Below are positions 1 through 12,470 of a DNA stretch of 64,000 bases, piece after piece; positions within the stretch are counted from its first letter, which is position 1, and each line of letters opens with the position of its first letter. The notes beneath the pieces were generated by a model. The model searched no databases and was not told where the DNA came from. It saw nothing but the letters and a program-made list of their open reading frames with translations. This DNA comes from Sclerodactyla briareus (taxonomy: Eukaryota; Echinodermata; Holothuroidea; Dendrochirotida; Sclerodactylidae): positions 119,139 through 183,138 of the forward strand of contig JAODTK010001443.1 of the NCBI GenBank assembly GCA_026419785.1, read 5' to 3'. The position numbers and the translations under genes are program-made.

Positions 1-2349
1 AGTGGGCTTATATCACGTAGCCGTGCGAGGGTACGCAGGCCAACGTCTAACCGAACCGCTCGTTTCTAGTAAGAAACTTAAACTGGCTGAGATGCGTTCC
101 CTCGTGCTAGTCCCATATAGCAGAACAATAGGTAAGGTGAGGTGAATCAGATTCTGATAAAAGATTCTAAGCAACACGAGCGAGGGGGGAAGTGTTTTAG
201 GTTTTGATAAAACCACAAAAGTGTCGGTATAAAGAAGAAAGAAATGCAGACAATATGGTCCACATCAGTTGGAGCGGGTTCCAACGAGAGACTGTTCCAG
301 CCCCCCCCTCCTGTGGCTACGCCATAGGATGAGGTGATTCAAGTCTAGGGACAATAAAAGGAACACGCGTTAACACAGAAGATGAGAGGAACACGGCCAC
401 TCAGGCAGGGCCGGAGTTTTCCCGAGTATGTAATGTGTGTAATAGCATTGTTCAGACGCCTTTGATAGCAAGCCATTTGTGGACAACAGTCCATGCATTT
501 CATACCTACTGGTATAACATGAGGTAAAAAGGGTTGTACCTCAAACTTGAATTGAGGGTCTCCATTTATAATGTCTTGCGAACTCACACGCACACAAAAT
601 TCTCAACCTCTCCAAACTTTCAACGAATGGTTGCCTTCCGTCGCTGGATTACTGTTTATAGGAGGAAACACCCATGGGCCTCACAGGAGTAGGTTGCACC
701 GTGCAACTTCCACAGTAGGTGATGTGTATTTATTGGGTGAGGCAATTGTACTCCCATTTGTGAGTGATGAGTCAGTGACTTGATGACTTCTTTGATTTAA
801 TTCCTTCATTGCACTTGGAGAATCGAATACCACGTTCCCTTCCCTCCGCTCCAACTGGCTTCAGCCCCTCCCTACTCGCCCTCTCCCAGAGAACCATGCC
901 TCTACAACACAAGTATATATATAGGGTGATGTCTCTCAGACTGACATGCCTTAGGGAAAAGACCATTTGTCTAGGGCATCTAGCTATAGGCACAGACGCT
1001 ATAGGCGCAGCTGCGTAAGTTCCAATTGGCTTGAGAATAAGGCGTAATGGACATTCCTCAGTAATATGTCAGAAGTACCTGTGCGCCCCTTTCTAATGTT
1101 CTATATTGCCGAAAATCGTTCTCGCCATAGAAAGCTCGTCGGGTGAATGGTGAGGCCTATCTCCTTCGGCTTTCCCCAATGGGGGAAGAAATAGGGAGTA
1201 GACTAAAACATATCTACCAGATCATTCATTCACCACATCCCTTGTACTAAATCTTGGTGAGGGTAATAAAATGTTTCGAGCATATTGGCATTTGCCTGCG
1301 CGATATAACTATCCGTGGTTAACACAGATTTCTATGTTAATGGAAAGCGCTTCTACCTGCAAAGAATGCGAGCCAGCGCAATCAGTTTGCAAAATAGCGC
1401 CTCTCTCACTCCACAAAACATTCAGCACGACATACTCGCACACAAAACTGCATAAGTATAATTGTATCGCCTAGATCAAATACCGAAAAAAATTGCCGGC
1501 TATGCCTATGAACTTTACCAATAGGTAGTGCGAAGGATATGGAGAGAACGTCCAATCTGTATATCATCGGAGATTCCATCCTCCGACGGAGATAGACTCA
1601 TAATGCTCTATTTCACACTATACGAGCTTCTGTGACAGTGCTAGTGAGCTAATATTTATTTTCAGCACCATAGACAATCACGAAAGGCCCCTTACAGGAC
1701 CTCAAAATATTCCGAGAGTTCTATACACATAAATTCATATTTCTACGGCATTACTAGAATCATACGTAGCATGTTACCAGTGTAGTGCAAATGTCCAGAT
1801 TCTACTTACGTCTCCTGATTTTTCTCTCAATTCTCTTTTTTTTTGGGCCGGAAAACATATTTCTAAGAATTATTTCATGCTGTCAAATTTTGTTCATGTC
1901 TAGAGCAGCCAAATGGCCACAAACTCACAACAGTGATCGATCATGATAACTATAACAGCATAAGTTGCTAAGTGTGCAATGTACCGATTCAGACTTCAGG
2001 GCTCCCATCTAAGTAATTTTCATGAAAACTATATAACTGTGCATCTGGAGGATCTGATCCAATAAATGATGATTTCCAATTCTGTGTATTTAGTTGGTTA
2101 TCCGTTACTCGCCAAATCATTGACTCATGTTACATATACTGGCCATCGCTCTAGAATATATACTCTCCCGAAATACCCCCAAAGCATGTGCTATTTTTTG
2201 TGAGGGGAGAAGGTGGCGTGAGTATTTCGTGTTGGTTGTACCGTGTGTAACTTTTTTGTTTTTAATTTGTGAGGGGGGATGCGTACCACAGAGTTCAGTG
2301 GCTTGTAACAAAACTCCCCAACCATGTTACTATTTTTGTAATTTACTAT
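1..2349. other. No recognisable gene
   Basis: Nothing in this stretch resembles a known coding exon, RNA gene or bounded mobile element. Open frames on both strands are short (under 100 codons), overlap in several frames and show no family motif. A C-run near 302 and a T-run near 1850 are the only simple sequence of note. Confidence 0.6.
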
Positions 2350-2357
2350 CTTGTGTA

Positions 2358-3343
2358 CAGGGGCGTCGGGGCGTTGGGTTTGGAAAAGTGGGGGGGGGGA
2401 CACATCGAATGCAATTGAACATCTAAGCGGAGGGCCACCACCAGTTGGTGCAGAGCGTACAAAGAAAATTCAGATTTTCAACCATCAGATGACGGAAAAC
2501 GGCACTGCCAAGCTCAATAGCACCCATCTACTATGTGTGTGATTTGAGTAAAAAGGACAGACAAACAGTTGGCATGGTGTATACTAGATGATTTACTGGT
2601 ATCAACCAGGGTATTTGTTATTACCTTTTCTACTTGGCTGTTGGTTGCGTGGGATCAGGGGTTTCTACCGAACGGGCTCTGGTGGGACCGAAGGAAAAGC
2701 CATAGCGTTACGGGACCAGTCAAATTTGGGAGCAGAACATTTTACCCGAATTTTTACGGGGCAGTGAAAACTGACTGGCTGCGCGCGAAGACGCGCGAAA
2801 AAAATTGCCAGGTTTTCCGGGCATTGTATCGAAAAGACTGCGAAAATCACGCATTTTTTTTCACTTTGTTTTCCCTTTCCTTATTTTCCACAATTTTTTT
2901 CGCCCGAATTTTCCATCTCAGAAGAATGTGGGGGGGGGGGAGGGGGAATTGCCCCCAAGGCTTCTGAATTAATCGGGTGAACGAAATGATTGAAGCATTA
3001 CATCGCATATTTAGCCTGCAACAGCCTGGAGAAACACGCGCGCGACACACTTCAAATTTCGAAGAAACTCGGTATGAGCTGGCTAATCCTTCTACTTCGC
3101 ACTAGTCGGGTCAGACACCTTCACCTGGGGTCCGCACCTGGAATTGGTGGACTCGAGACATTTTCAAACGCGATAATTGTTTGGTTTAGACAAATGGAAA
3201 TCAGTTTAGAGTGATCAAAAATCGGCATGTGCTATTATTTCTTCGGTCCCGAAAGGTGGGGGGGGGGACAACGATATGATATCCCAACCACTTTTAAAAG
3301 TGGGGGGGGACATGTTCCCCCCGTCCCCACTGTTGACGCCCTG
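2358..3343. mobile_element. Non-autonomous hAT-type element, about 1 kb, copy 1
   Basis: The element starts CAGGGGCGTC and ends GACGCCCTG, so the tips are inverted repeats. It is flanked by a perfect 8-bp direct repeat CTTGTGTA at 2350-2357 and 3344-3351. Eight-base target duplications with CAG...CTG tips are the hallmark of the hAT superfamily. Inside the left end lie a G-run and a block (AAGCGGAGGGCCACCACC, then GTTGGTGCAGAGCGTAC) that recurs near the ends of the copies at 37889-38867, 46718-51441 and 59520-60997. Inside the right end is a pair of facing G and C runs. The centre contains a small inverted repeat, GCGCGCGAAGACGCGCG, near 2780. No transposase is visible; a 132-codon open frame at 2569-2967 has no family motif. 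The inverted copy at 37889 matches along its whole length, so this is one family. Confidence 0.85.
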
Positions 3344-3351
3344 CTTGTGTA

Positions 3352-6300
3352 CTTTACACTGTGATCTATTCGTGGTTGAAATCTGTTATCCTGTATCATC
3401 GTTAGCATGGTAATATAAAGTTGGATTGAATCAATTTTTATAAACGCAAGGAATCACTACCATATTCGGGGTCTTGTTTAAGATTCCGGTGTACGGAAAC
3501 CGCGCTACAGCGCTTCAGAGATTTTCTATATCATCAGCACGCCCTCATTTTAGCTTAACTCCGTGATCTTACGAACAAATAAGTATCAGAAAAACGCCAT
3601 CAATTCAAACTTGAGGTAAATATATTCTAGAGACCAGCTTCATCCGATTTGTGGGCCACGGTGTCAAATTTGGTGGTCGCATTGTGATTGTGCGAAAAGA
3701 ACCACAGAACCGTGGACCTTGAACCAAATTAGGACGCCGCTTCATCCAGGACTGTGTAACTCGGGACGCGAATTCCTATCTTACGCGGAGCGCCAGAATA
3801 CCGGGCGCCATGATCAATCTCAGAACTCTGGACCCGGATATTCTCCTCGCTAATCGTCAAGTACAGTAATAACGTCGTTTAGCTTGTTATGTCTAACTGA
3901 TGTAAACATCGTATATTCGCGATGTTAAATAGGTCCGTTATTCTTCGAGTTCAAACGTCACTACTTGTGTGTCTCGGGGATCTTGCTCTAGGCCCTGTCA
4001 TTTTTTGTTTTTAAATTTCATATAACCAGTAATGATAATAGTTTATGTGTTCTTTGGTTCCATCAACTTTGCGCTTATGATAGGTGCCACATATATTTTA
4101 CTCATGACAGCAGTTGCCATGATCTGTTTCAGATTCCATGCCGTTCACGTCAGACTGAAAACTTGGGTTGATTATACCAGTCGCATTTCGAAAACGTTTT
4201 TTTTTTGTTTCATGTGTTCACCCAGCAACCATGCCAGTAACCTGTCCTGCAAATTTTCGCCAAAGAATGCCTGTGCAATTGCTTCCGGTGTACTCCGTGT
4301 TTTCTATTTTCATACATTTATCATAAATCATGCATTGATCTCGCTCAATATGATAGTAATTTCCTCGCATGTTTTGGCTTTTTCTGCTCACCATCTTTCT
4401 CGCTGTTTCAGCTCATCACTCTTGTGCTGTCAAATATTTGTTATGGTATTGAACTGACAGCGTCCACCACTCTCCTTAAATTTTGCAAGTCATGTCAAAA
4501 TGATCTTGAAAACCGTCGCGACATCAGCCTGACACCGTCGCTACTCCATTCAAATCTCTGTATCCTCACTTTGTAGGCCGATACTATTCTAACCACGCAG
4601 ATTGATCACCTTTGAACAACTATTGCTTTAAAGTAACATTGTCGTCTCACACGTCGCAACACCTCTGCGAATAATGGAGGTGGACGTCACGACAACGCCG
4701 CAACACCGGACTGATTTACCTACGTGCATCAATACCTCCCACACAATTCCCAGGACGGCAAGGAAAGGGGGTCTGTGAGGGTGAGAGCAGCTTATGATGC
4801 CCCTACACTCGGCCTCCACTTCTCCATCATTCGCCAACAATACGTGTCTCTCGATCTATCTGTCTATGCAATTCAATCACAATATTTATCAGGAGTTTCT
4901 TCGAACGATTATGTGGGCAATTGTCCAAAGGGATCTTGATATCATCTCCGATGTCTCCCGATTGGCAAATGTTTTTCAATGGCGATAGTGCAAAGTTATG
5001 CATATTGGTTTCCACAATCGTAACGCTTCCTCCAAGTTAAATGACCAAAATATTCATCCGGTGACATTACATAGGAATCTCGATGTTCTTTCGATTCTTC
5101 TTTGACCTTCTAAGCAAGTGTGCTGAAGTGTGAGGAAGGTACTGGAATTCTCACTTCAATTTCCTTGACTAACGATATTGTTGTCAGTTGTTAATCAGCA
5201 GTTGAGACCCTCAACCTGGATATTCTGTCCAAGTATGGATCCATATTGCTCGAAAAGACCAGCAGGTCATTGAAACGTTCAGCGGAGGGCCACTTGATTA
5301 ATTCACTGTCTTAGAGATTTACCTACGAGGGGAGAATTAAGGCGGTCTCGCTCTACTTCGATGGAGCTGAGACATATTTCGAGGTGCTTTGTTCAGATTT
5401 TTAATTGTTTCATGTATTCGAGGGCCTTTCCCTCCCCCTATTTCTTTGAGTTTGCTAAAGTTACCACCATATGGTCATTGCCTCAATCTTCGTGGTAAAC
5501 GCTGTAGATTGGACAATTCGAAATATTTCTTCCCTACGAGAGTTATTAATGAGTGGGATTAGCCTCCGAAGATTTGTTCTGTCTAGAGTGTGAATGCATT
5601 CAAGAACAGATCGGATTTATTTTTCAGGACCGTGGGCACATTCTTTAAGCATCTGGGTGATTCTTCTCTTGGTTGGTTGTGGCGCCATGGTCTCTCATGA
5701 GGATTTTGTCCTTCCTGCACCCTGTCACTACACTGAACAGCTGTTTATTTGTATCCTTGTTTCAATTACATCGGATCATGTTGCCAGTGGCAACTGCATG
5801 GACTGTTTTCTACAAGGTCAAGGAAGAAAGTGGATCATAAAATCCGCAATGGTCACTATCCTGAGACTCTGATCAATGCCATGTCTAACATACAACTAAG
5901 TCCTGTCCTCGAATGGCCTAGTGTTATCTCGACTCTTACTCTGATCCCCCATAATGATCGATTATAGCATCCATCCGTGTTTTAAAGCCAAGGGCAGTAG
6001 CTGAAGCCCACCCCCCCCCCCCTTCATCGCTAACCTCTCCCTCAATTCCCCTAACACAATCAATAAGTGCGAAAAAATGTGCACGCCTAAGCAATCAGCT
6101 ATACTGTCCCACTCTAACATCCTCCTACCGATAGTAAAAATTTCTAACTACGCCCACTGGCAGGTGATATACCTGAACACCGAAATGGTAACTTGTGAAC
6201 TTGTGATGTCAAGTTGAAAATGCTAGTGACCTGCTATGAATGATTGAATGGCTCTATCGAGTTCGAACCTGACTTCTCTGGAATGACTCGATTTGCCCCA

Positions 6301-6993
6301 TATTAGTCATGTGACCTGAAAGAACAATTATCGTGACTTGTCGCCACCGTGGACCTCTGCCTAACAAGCGCAAGTTGAACTCTTGATCGCTGGCGGACGA
6401 GCAAAATTCCCTGTTGCGACTACACTCCATGATTTTTACCAATCCACATTTATTGTTCGTTCACATTTACTTGACCTTCACTGACATTTGTCATAACCTT
6501 GGAAAGGCCTTGGACATATCTACCACATTAGCCTAATTTTTGCTACCAGTCCCAACTACTCATTCCTAGCTCTTGTATATTACCTATCACATCCCCAACA
6601 ACCAACATGGTGACAAACTCTTTCTGGCTCAACAGCCAACAATCTAGAGCCAGATGTGTTGATAGACATCATTTTCCCCTGGACACAGGTTCCCTTGTCA
6701 ACTAGGCTGCAGACCTGGACCCTCCTGACCGATAAAGGTAAACCTGCTCTGCAGAGGGATGGAATAATGTCACCAAACTTCCTCTAATACTGGCACCGAG
6801 AGCTCAATTGAAGTTGGGAAATCGGGGTATTAATTGGATTCAGTTAAATTAATACACTATGCAAACAAAAATGTACTCTCAGCCTTAGCACGGGGTGGCA
6901 GGGCTCATCCCCACCAATTTTCAACCTGATCGCATGTACGGTTGGGAAGTTACGAATGAAACGTTGACGAACACAACGGCGGACGAACGGACT
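3352..6993. other. No recognisable gene
   Basis: A 141-codon open frame at 4032-4457 (plus) is rich in hydrophobic residues but AT-rich and lacks any motif I recognise. Other frames are short. A C-run near 6008-6022 is the only simple sequence. I find no bounded element here. Confidence 0.55.
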
Positions 6994-7016
6994 ACGAACG
7001 AACGAACGAACGAACG
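6994..7016. repeat. (ACGA)n microsatellite
   Basis: Nearly six tandem copies of ACGA. A second short tetranucleotide tract, TAGC, lies at 7441-7457. Confidence 0.9.
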
Positions 7017-8595
7017 TAACCGACGGAGATTATGATTTGTAGAGCTGCTTACTCGACGCAACTCCAATATCGACCTCGGGGTTTCTTTGTTTTTTGGGAG
7101 TGGCAGTGTATATCGCGCAATCCTCATGGAGGCAGTTCCTTCAGTACAGCACATATTCGACACCGACTTCCAGTTAATAAAAGACTTCCGTGTGGTAACG
7201 TCAAATAGGAGTCGCTTTTGTGCTGCCGATTTTTTTTTTGCAAAATATAACTTCAACATTTTGTTGGATAATTCTCATTTTCGGGTCACAGAAATGTTAC
7301 GATTGAACTGACTCTGGCTATGGTATTATAATCTTTGGATTCGAACTGTCAACTCCAGTAAAGTTTCAAATAATATTCACTCTATTCCCGATATTTCGGT
7401 TGCTTACGGTCACTGATAAATAGCGACCCCAGACCTTGAATAGCTAGCTAGCTAGCTATGAATACAATTGCAACAAGTTGAACAAGATGCAGATCAGTTG
7501 CTACCGTCTGAGGAGTGATGTGAAGGTTCAACATTAGGTACGGAAATACGGAAATCTACACTAATTGCTCTTTTTGACTGTTTCAAGTTTATGAAAGGAA
7601 CTAACAACAAGGAGACTGCAGATTTGCAGTCAAATCATTCCGGTCTTTGAACAGGACTGTCATTGTGAAGTCAGTATCGCACAACAGGTAGGCTAGGGCA
7701 GTATGACCTGCAAGTGCAACATGTCATTGAGTAATAATACAGTAAAGTGACTTAGGCTATGCTGCGTTCTTCGAACTCGTAACCCGTACATACACTACGA
7801 GTTCCCAACTGGTGAAATGCGTTCTTTCGGCAACAACACTTTTCCTATACAGGGGCCGTTTAGCAGCCATATCGAAACTCCACTGTATCATTGCAAGCAT
7901 GGAGTAGTTGTTACGCGGAAAGCTGTCTCTTTTCGACGTTCGACGCTGCACTAATTTGACTGGAATTCATGGATTCGGCGTTACGAAGGGCTTAGCCTAA
8001 ACGTTAATGTCGGATTACTCACTTTTTGTACTGCGCGTGTTGCAAAATTTATGCACAGTTACAAAGTATTGATGGAAACATTTCAGCTGTTATGTGAACT
8101 GGGAGGAACTGATACAACATTAGTGTGTGAAAAGTTTGAAAAACATGTAGAGTCCCATTGAAGTTTGTAACAGAGTTTCCAAATCCACTGACCTGTCGGT
8201 GGCCGGCTGTGCGTGATATTTGGCTATTGTGACGTACGTCGTTAGCACGTATCTCGGATCCATGATTTGCTCCATACATATGATATTTTCTCATTCAATT
8301 GCATTAATTCAGGTCCTAATCGTCTCATCTACAGAGTTATTCACATGAATTAACTTTTCATCAATGGAACATTTCGGAATGACTCGCGATTTTTTAATTA
8401 GGAGTATTGAATTGTTGCCATTTTGAAACAAGCTGTGGAAGTGGAGGTTCATCCGGTAATTCCCAAAGTCAACACTTAAAGTCACCACTTTTGTACCGAA
8501 AGAACGCGTTTTATCTTGTATATACGGTAATATACCACCGAAAAATACCAAAGCAAGACACCAAAAACCACGTAATTTCAAGGACAGTAACTACC
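7017..8595. other. No recognisable gene
   Basis: Apart from the TAGC tract at 7441-7457 I see no coding or repeat structure that can be defended. Confidence 0.5.
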
Positions 8596-8928
8596 GTATT
8601 CATTCCGCTAAGCGCCCATCTCCCGTAAGCGCCCAATTCCAACTTTTTTTGCAAACTCTTCCAAATATAATCTATGCACTGCCGACATGTGCCTGAAAAC
8701 TATTTTCGGTTTGCATGTCAGCAGTTCCACAGCGCTACTGCTCGATTCATCGCGAGTGCATACAGACGACACACCATACACGAACAACAACGGTCTTTGG
8801 TTATAGTGCTCATGGCTCACTGTGCACCCATGTAGTTCAGTCACTTCACATCAACTCATTAAGTTATACTCTCATAAGCGCCCATCCTGAACTTTGCCAG
8901 CGCCCTAGGCGCTTAGCGGAATTAATAC
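8596..8928. mobile_element. Palindromic MITE-like element, 333 bp
   Basis: The left end GTATTCATTCCGCTAAGCGC is the reverse complement of the right end, with one mismatch over 21 bp; the core ATTCCGCTAAGCGC is perfect (8602-8615 and 8909-8922). Just inside each end the words AGCGCCCA or AAGCGCCCA occur again, so the terminus is itself repeated. The ~290-bp interior has no coding potential. TIR length and size fit a miniature inverted-repeat DNA transposon. The superfamily is unclear because no convincing target duplication longer than a dinucleotide can be seen. Confidence 0.7.
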
Positions 8929-8969
8929 AGTACTAGTACTCAGAGTTTCTGTTAGGTCTGAAATGTGAA

Positions 8970-9050
8970 GAGTCCGGGACTCACAGCCCAAAAAACCAAG
9001 AGTCCCAGCCAATTTTCAAGAGTCCCAACCAGTTTTTGGAGAGTCCCACT
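8970..9050. repeat. Short tandem repeat with GAGTCCC core
   Basis: GAGTCC(C/G) recurs at about 8970, 9000, 9020 and 9041, followed each time by a short spacer rich in A or T. The spacing of 20-30 bp is irregular, so this is a decayed minisatellite. Confidence 0.5.
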
Positions 9051-9384
9051 TAAACAGTTATTTTTATGTAAAATAAGAAAAGAGTACGCTGGGAGACATA
9101 TGCAAAAGGCTTTATTCAGTTACAATGTACATATTATTACACAAAAGAATGATTTATTGTAAATATTGTTTACGTTATGTGTTTGCTAACTTCCATACGG
9201 CCGAAACATCGAGACGTTGTCCAATAAAAAATACATCTCTAGGTTCCGACGTATGTTTTCAATACATTCGTCGGAAGGTCGGAACATACAGTAGGGTGTC
9301 ACAAGTATGGGAAAGTTATAGCAAAATCCACATACTAATACTCTCGCAGCTGGAGTCACTCACATACGCGATTCCGCAAAAAAG

Positions 9385-9840
9385 GTAGCCGTGCTGACTC
9401 GCAACTCAGAGTATGCTTCCCAAATCTGGTCCCCTCAATCTATCACTGGTAAAGAAAACTGGAAACTATCCAAATGTGGGCCGGCAGGTGGTCAACTGAA
9501 CGTTAAGGCGAACCTGAAAGTTACTGACATTATGTCATCCCTGAACTGGCCTTCCTTTGAATGTAGACGTAATACACTGATCTTTTTACTTGTCATAAAA
9601 ATGTTACACCACAAAATTGTGGTCCCTACTCATAAATTTTGGCCCCCAGACTAAGCCGCACTAGGACTAACTCTCAGTCCTTTGCGAATATTCTTGTAAT
9701 GTTGGTGATGTGGAAACTCATACTTCCCAAGAACCATTTCCAGGTGGAATAAGCTCCCCCCAACATAGCCCAACAGGAAAATGAGACCACTTTCAAGAGG
9801 GAAATAACTAAATGGTTGTCAGTTAGTCCCAGTACAGTAT
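9385..9840 (+). pseudogene. LINE reverse-transcriptase C-terminus, decayed
   Basis: The plus strand, read across frames, gives SEYASQIWSP, then a block ending in VTDIMSSLNWPSFECRRN, then KIVVPTHKF, and later APPNIAQ with FKREITKWLS. This series matches the thumb and C-terminal region of CR1/L2-type reverse transcriptases, where the usual order is LEYAS-x-WSP, VQRRAARW, SVT-x-ML-x-LGW-x-LE-x-RR, VP-x-x-K, W-x-x-LP and TFK. Frames change several times and stops occur. Only the 3' end of the ORF is present. The assignment rests on motif order, not on alignment. Confidence 0.6.
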
Positions 9841-10039
9841 CAGTATCCAGAAAGGTCATGGAATTGTAACTGGGGGACGAATAACTTGGTAGGTACCTAG
9901 AGAAATTCAATCTACAGTATTCTGCACATACTGTACCTAGCCTGGATTCAGAAGAGGATCGGTCGTGTACAACAAATCTGTGGAGTTTGGGGATTATGTC
10001 ACTGGAACTTATTGCACAATTGGCCACGGGATTACCAGT

Positions 10040-11090
10040 TAATCAGAATTCATGAATTACGAAAAGCGTTTGATACGCAGGTTCAAAAACAGCTGGTGAA
10101 GCATGGAAGGCTCCTCAATGAGAAAGATTGGGGTTTTGTTGACACCAGGCTTGATTCCAGGCTGAACACATCAATGGCTGGTTTCAACAGGCTTGTACAG
10201 GGCTGGATCATGTTTTGGGTCACTTATAAGTTATTATAAATGCTTTTGAGTTTGTCTTATGAAGGGACTAGTAAATCCAATTTATATTCCTTTGTCAGTA
10301 AGTGCAGATGACATCATGACACCAATCTGGTATATGATTGAATGAAGAGTGAGGATTTGAATATGAAAATGGCATATGAGTTTCAAGTAGGATTTTATAA
10401 GGTACAACTTACTTTACCTTTGTACATAACAGCCCATCCCGCACAGACAGTTCAGAATCAACAAGGAGATTATCAAGATAGAGGATGGGGAAAAAGCTTT
10501 GGCCTTTGGGATATATACAGTAGTAGGGCTATGATTATGAGTCGCACAGCTGAATGACGGAAAAACAGACAAATTTACAATGAGCATCATCGGAAGGAAA
10601 ATGCCCAGGATTGGAACAGTGCAGTTGTTGTGAGGTTATAAGTCACTGGATTATTGTATACAAGTGTGGGAACTGTATTTGAAGAGAGACATTGAATTTA
10701 TCAGGGGTTCAAAAAAGGATGACTGAAATGACTTAACAACACTACAGGAGAGGCATATAACAGGATTGATAACTGGCCCGGAATAGATAACTCTGGATAA
10801 CATTGGCCCCTACCAGAGGGGATCTCAAGGAAAATGTAGCTAGAGTAATATGGTATACCAAATTTGAAGTTTAAGGAGTACATTTTTGGAATGAGCCTGG
10901 AAAGAATCAAGAATGGGAAATTTCCAAAAGGAAATGGTATCATCAGCAACCCTGCTAGCATTCGAAAATTCACCGGGAAGGACCAACAAGATGAAATACT
11001 GCCAGACACTTGTGTAGCAATTTGAGCAGAAATGATAGCTGAACTGCACAGAATTGGCAGCATGGCTGCAGACTTTAGTAACATCAAGCT
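10040..11090 (+). pseudogene. Second LINE reverse-transcriptase remnant, decayed
   Basis: Plus-strand pieces in order are LRKAFDTQVQKQL (RT motif A region, usually DFRKAFDTVPH), SADDI near 10305 (the catalytic Y/FADD motif C), LDYCIQVWELYLKRDIEFI followed by GVQKRM near 10650-10720, and RGDLKENVARV near 10810. This is the order found in CR1/Jockey-like LINE polymerases. Each piece lies in a different frame with stops between, so the element is dead or heavily rearranged. It follows directly after another LINE tail but is not colinear with it, so it is a separate insertion. Confidence 0.6.
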
Positions 11091-11219
11091 CCATAAGCGT
11101 TCAGAAAAATGTGATGGCCTAAAATTGTAAATAAGACGCAGGAATTATTACAGTTTAGTTAATGGGCTATTTGACTTGAAGTTCACTGATTAGCATTAGA
11201 ACATATCAGTGAAACTAGA

Positions 11220-12470
11220 CATGTGCAGGCGGGTACACCGCCGACGTGTATATACCCGCAGAAATGGCTTTCGTAGACGTCGTTTGAAGAAAGCACATAA
11301 AAATTATGGTCGATTGACCTCTGGGACTTGAAATGCCCACCTGTTGTTCAAGACCAACTGTAGTTTAAATTCTCCAAGTTTCATTCGACGCTGACAAGTT
11401 AGAAAAATCTTGAATGAAAGGGGAAGTTGACCTCTGGTGACCTTGAAATCACTGTCATGTTTTTCGGGACCAAATTTTGTCCCCACTCATCATGTTTCAT
11501 GTAAATCGGCCAAACTCTGTATTTTCGCAAAAAAAAACGACAAATTTGACCTTCAGTGGCCTTGAAATCACTGTCATGTTTTTCGGGACCAATTTTGTCC
11601 CCACTCACCAGTTTCATGTAAATTTAGCCAACTCGTTCTTGTGTAAAACCTGCCAAATAGAGGGCAGCAGACATGCAGCATGCCACTTTGAACTTTCCAA
11701 TATTACTAGGACGGGACATGTTACAAGTTTAAGCATTGATCGAATGGAGCGTTGACAAAAGTTATTGGCTAACGCCTAAAGTTTCCGAAGGCGGCAGCGG
11801 CGGGGACGGCGGCTACCCCCCCAAAACCATAATATCCCTGAACACTTGAAAGTTTTGCGGAGATATAATCAGGTTCATTTGACCTCCAGTGACTTTGAAA
11901 TGCGCCACCTGTTGTTCAGGTCCAACTGTAGTTAAAATTCCTGAAGTTTTGGTTTGACTACAACAAAGAAAAATTGCATGAGGATGCAATTTGACCTCCT
12001 GTGACCTTGAAATGACCTTCGTGTTTTGTTTTGTTTAAATTTGACGAAGTTAGGAAAATGGCAAAAACAAACAAATTTGACCTCTGGTGACCTTGAAATC
12101 AATGTCATGTTAATCAGGACAACTTTTGTCAGCCACCCCACCAAGTTCATGTGAATCGGACTAACTCCATATTTTTGCAAAAAACGGAACAAATCTGACC
12201 CCTGGTGACCTGAGAATCACCGTCATGTTTTGGGACCAACTTCTGTCCCCACCCACCAAGCTTGTGTGAATTGGATAATTTCGTGCAAAATAGATCGCAG
12301 CAGACATGCAGTGAGCCCACCTTCGAACTCATCCGAGATTTCACTAGGGCGGACAGTTAACCAAGTTCAGAGCAATCGACTATACAGCCTAACAGCTTAA
12401 AGTTTCTGGCGGCGGCTACACCCCCAAAACCTTAATATCCCCGGTCACTTCCAGTGTCCTGAGGACAAAA
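11220..12470. repeat. Two tandem modules of a dispersed repeat with ~105-bp internal units
   Basis: Each module opens with a block about a CCACCTGTTGTTCA word, continues with one or more ~105-bp units reading TTTGACCTCTGGTGACCTTG, then a TCATGTTTT/GGGACCAA and GTCCCCACTCACCA block, and closes with a GAGGGCAGCAGACATGCAG-like block and a GGCGGCGG/CCCCCAAAACC tail. Module 1 is about 11220-11872 and module 2 about 11873-12470. A related single module lies at 56175-56640. The repeat has no coding function visible; open frames over it are by-products of the repeat. Confidence 0.75.

Noticed and set aside
2569..2967. 132-codon open frame as a transposase gene
   Set aside because: It lies wholly inside the non-autonomous hAT copy, has no hAT motif, and the inverted copy at 37889 does not keep the frame.
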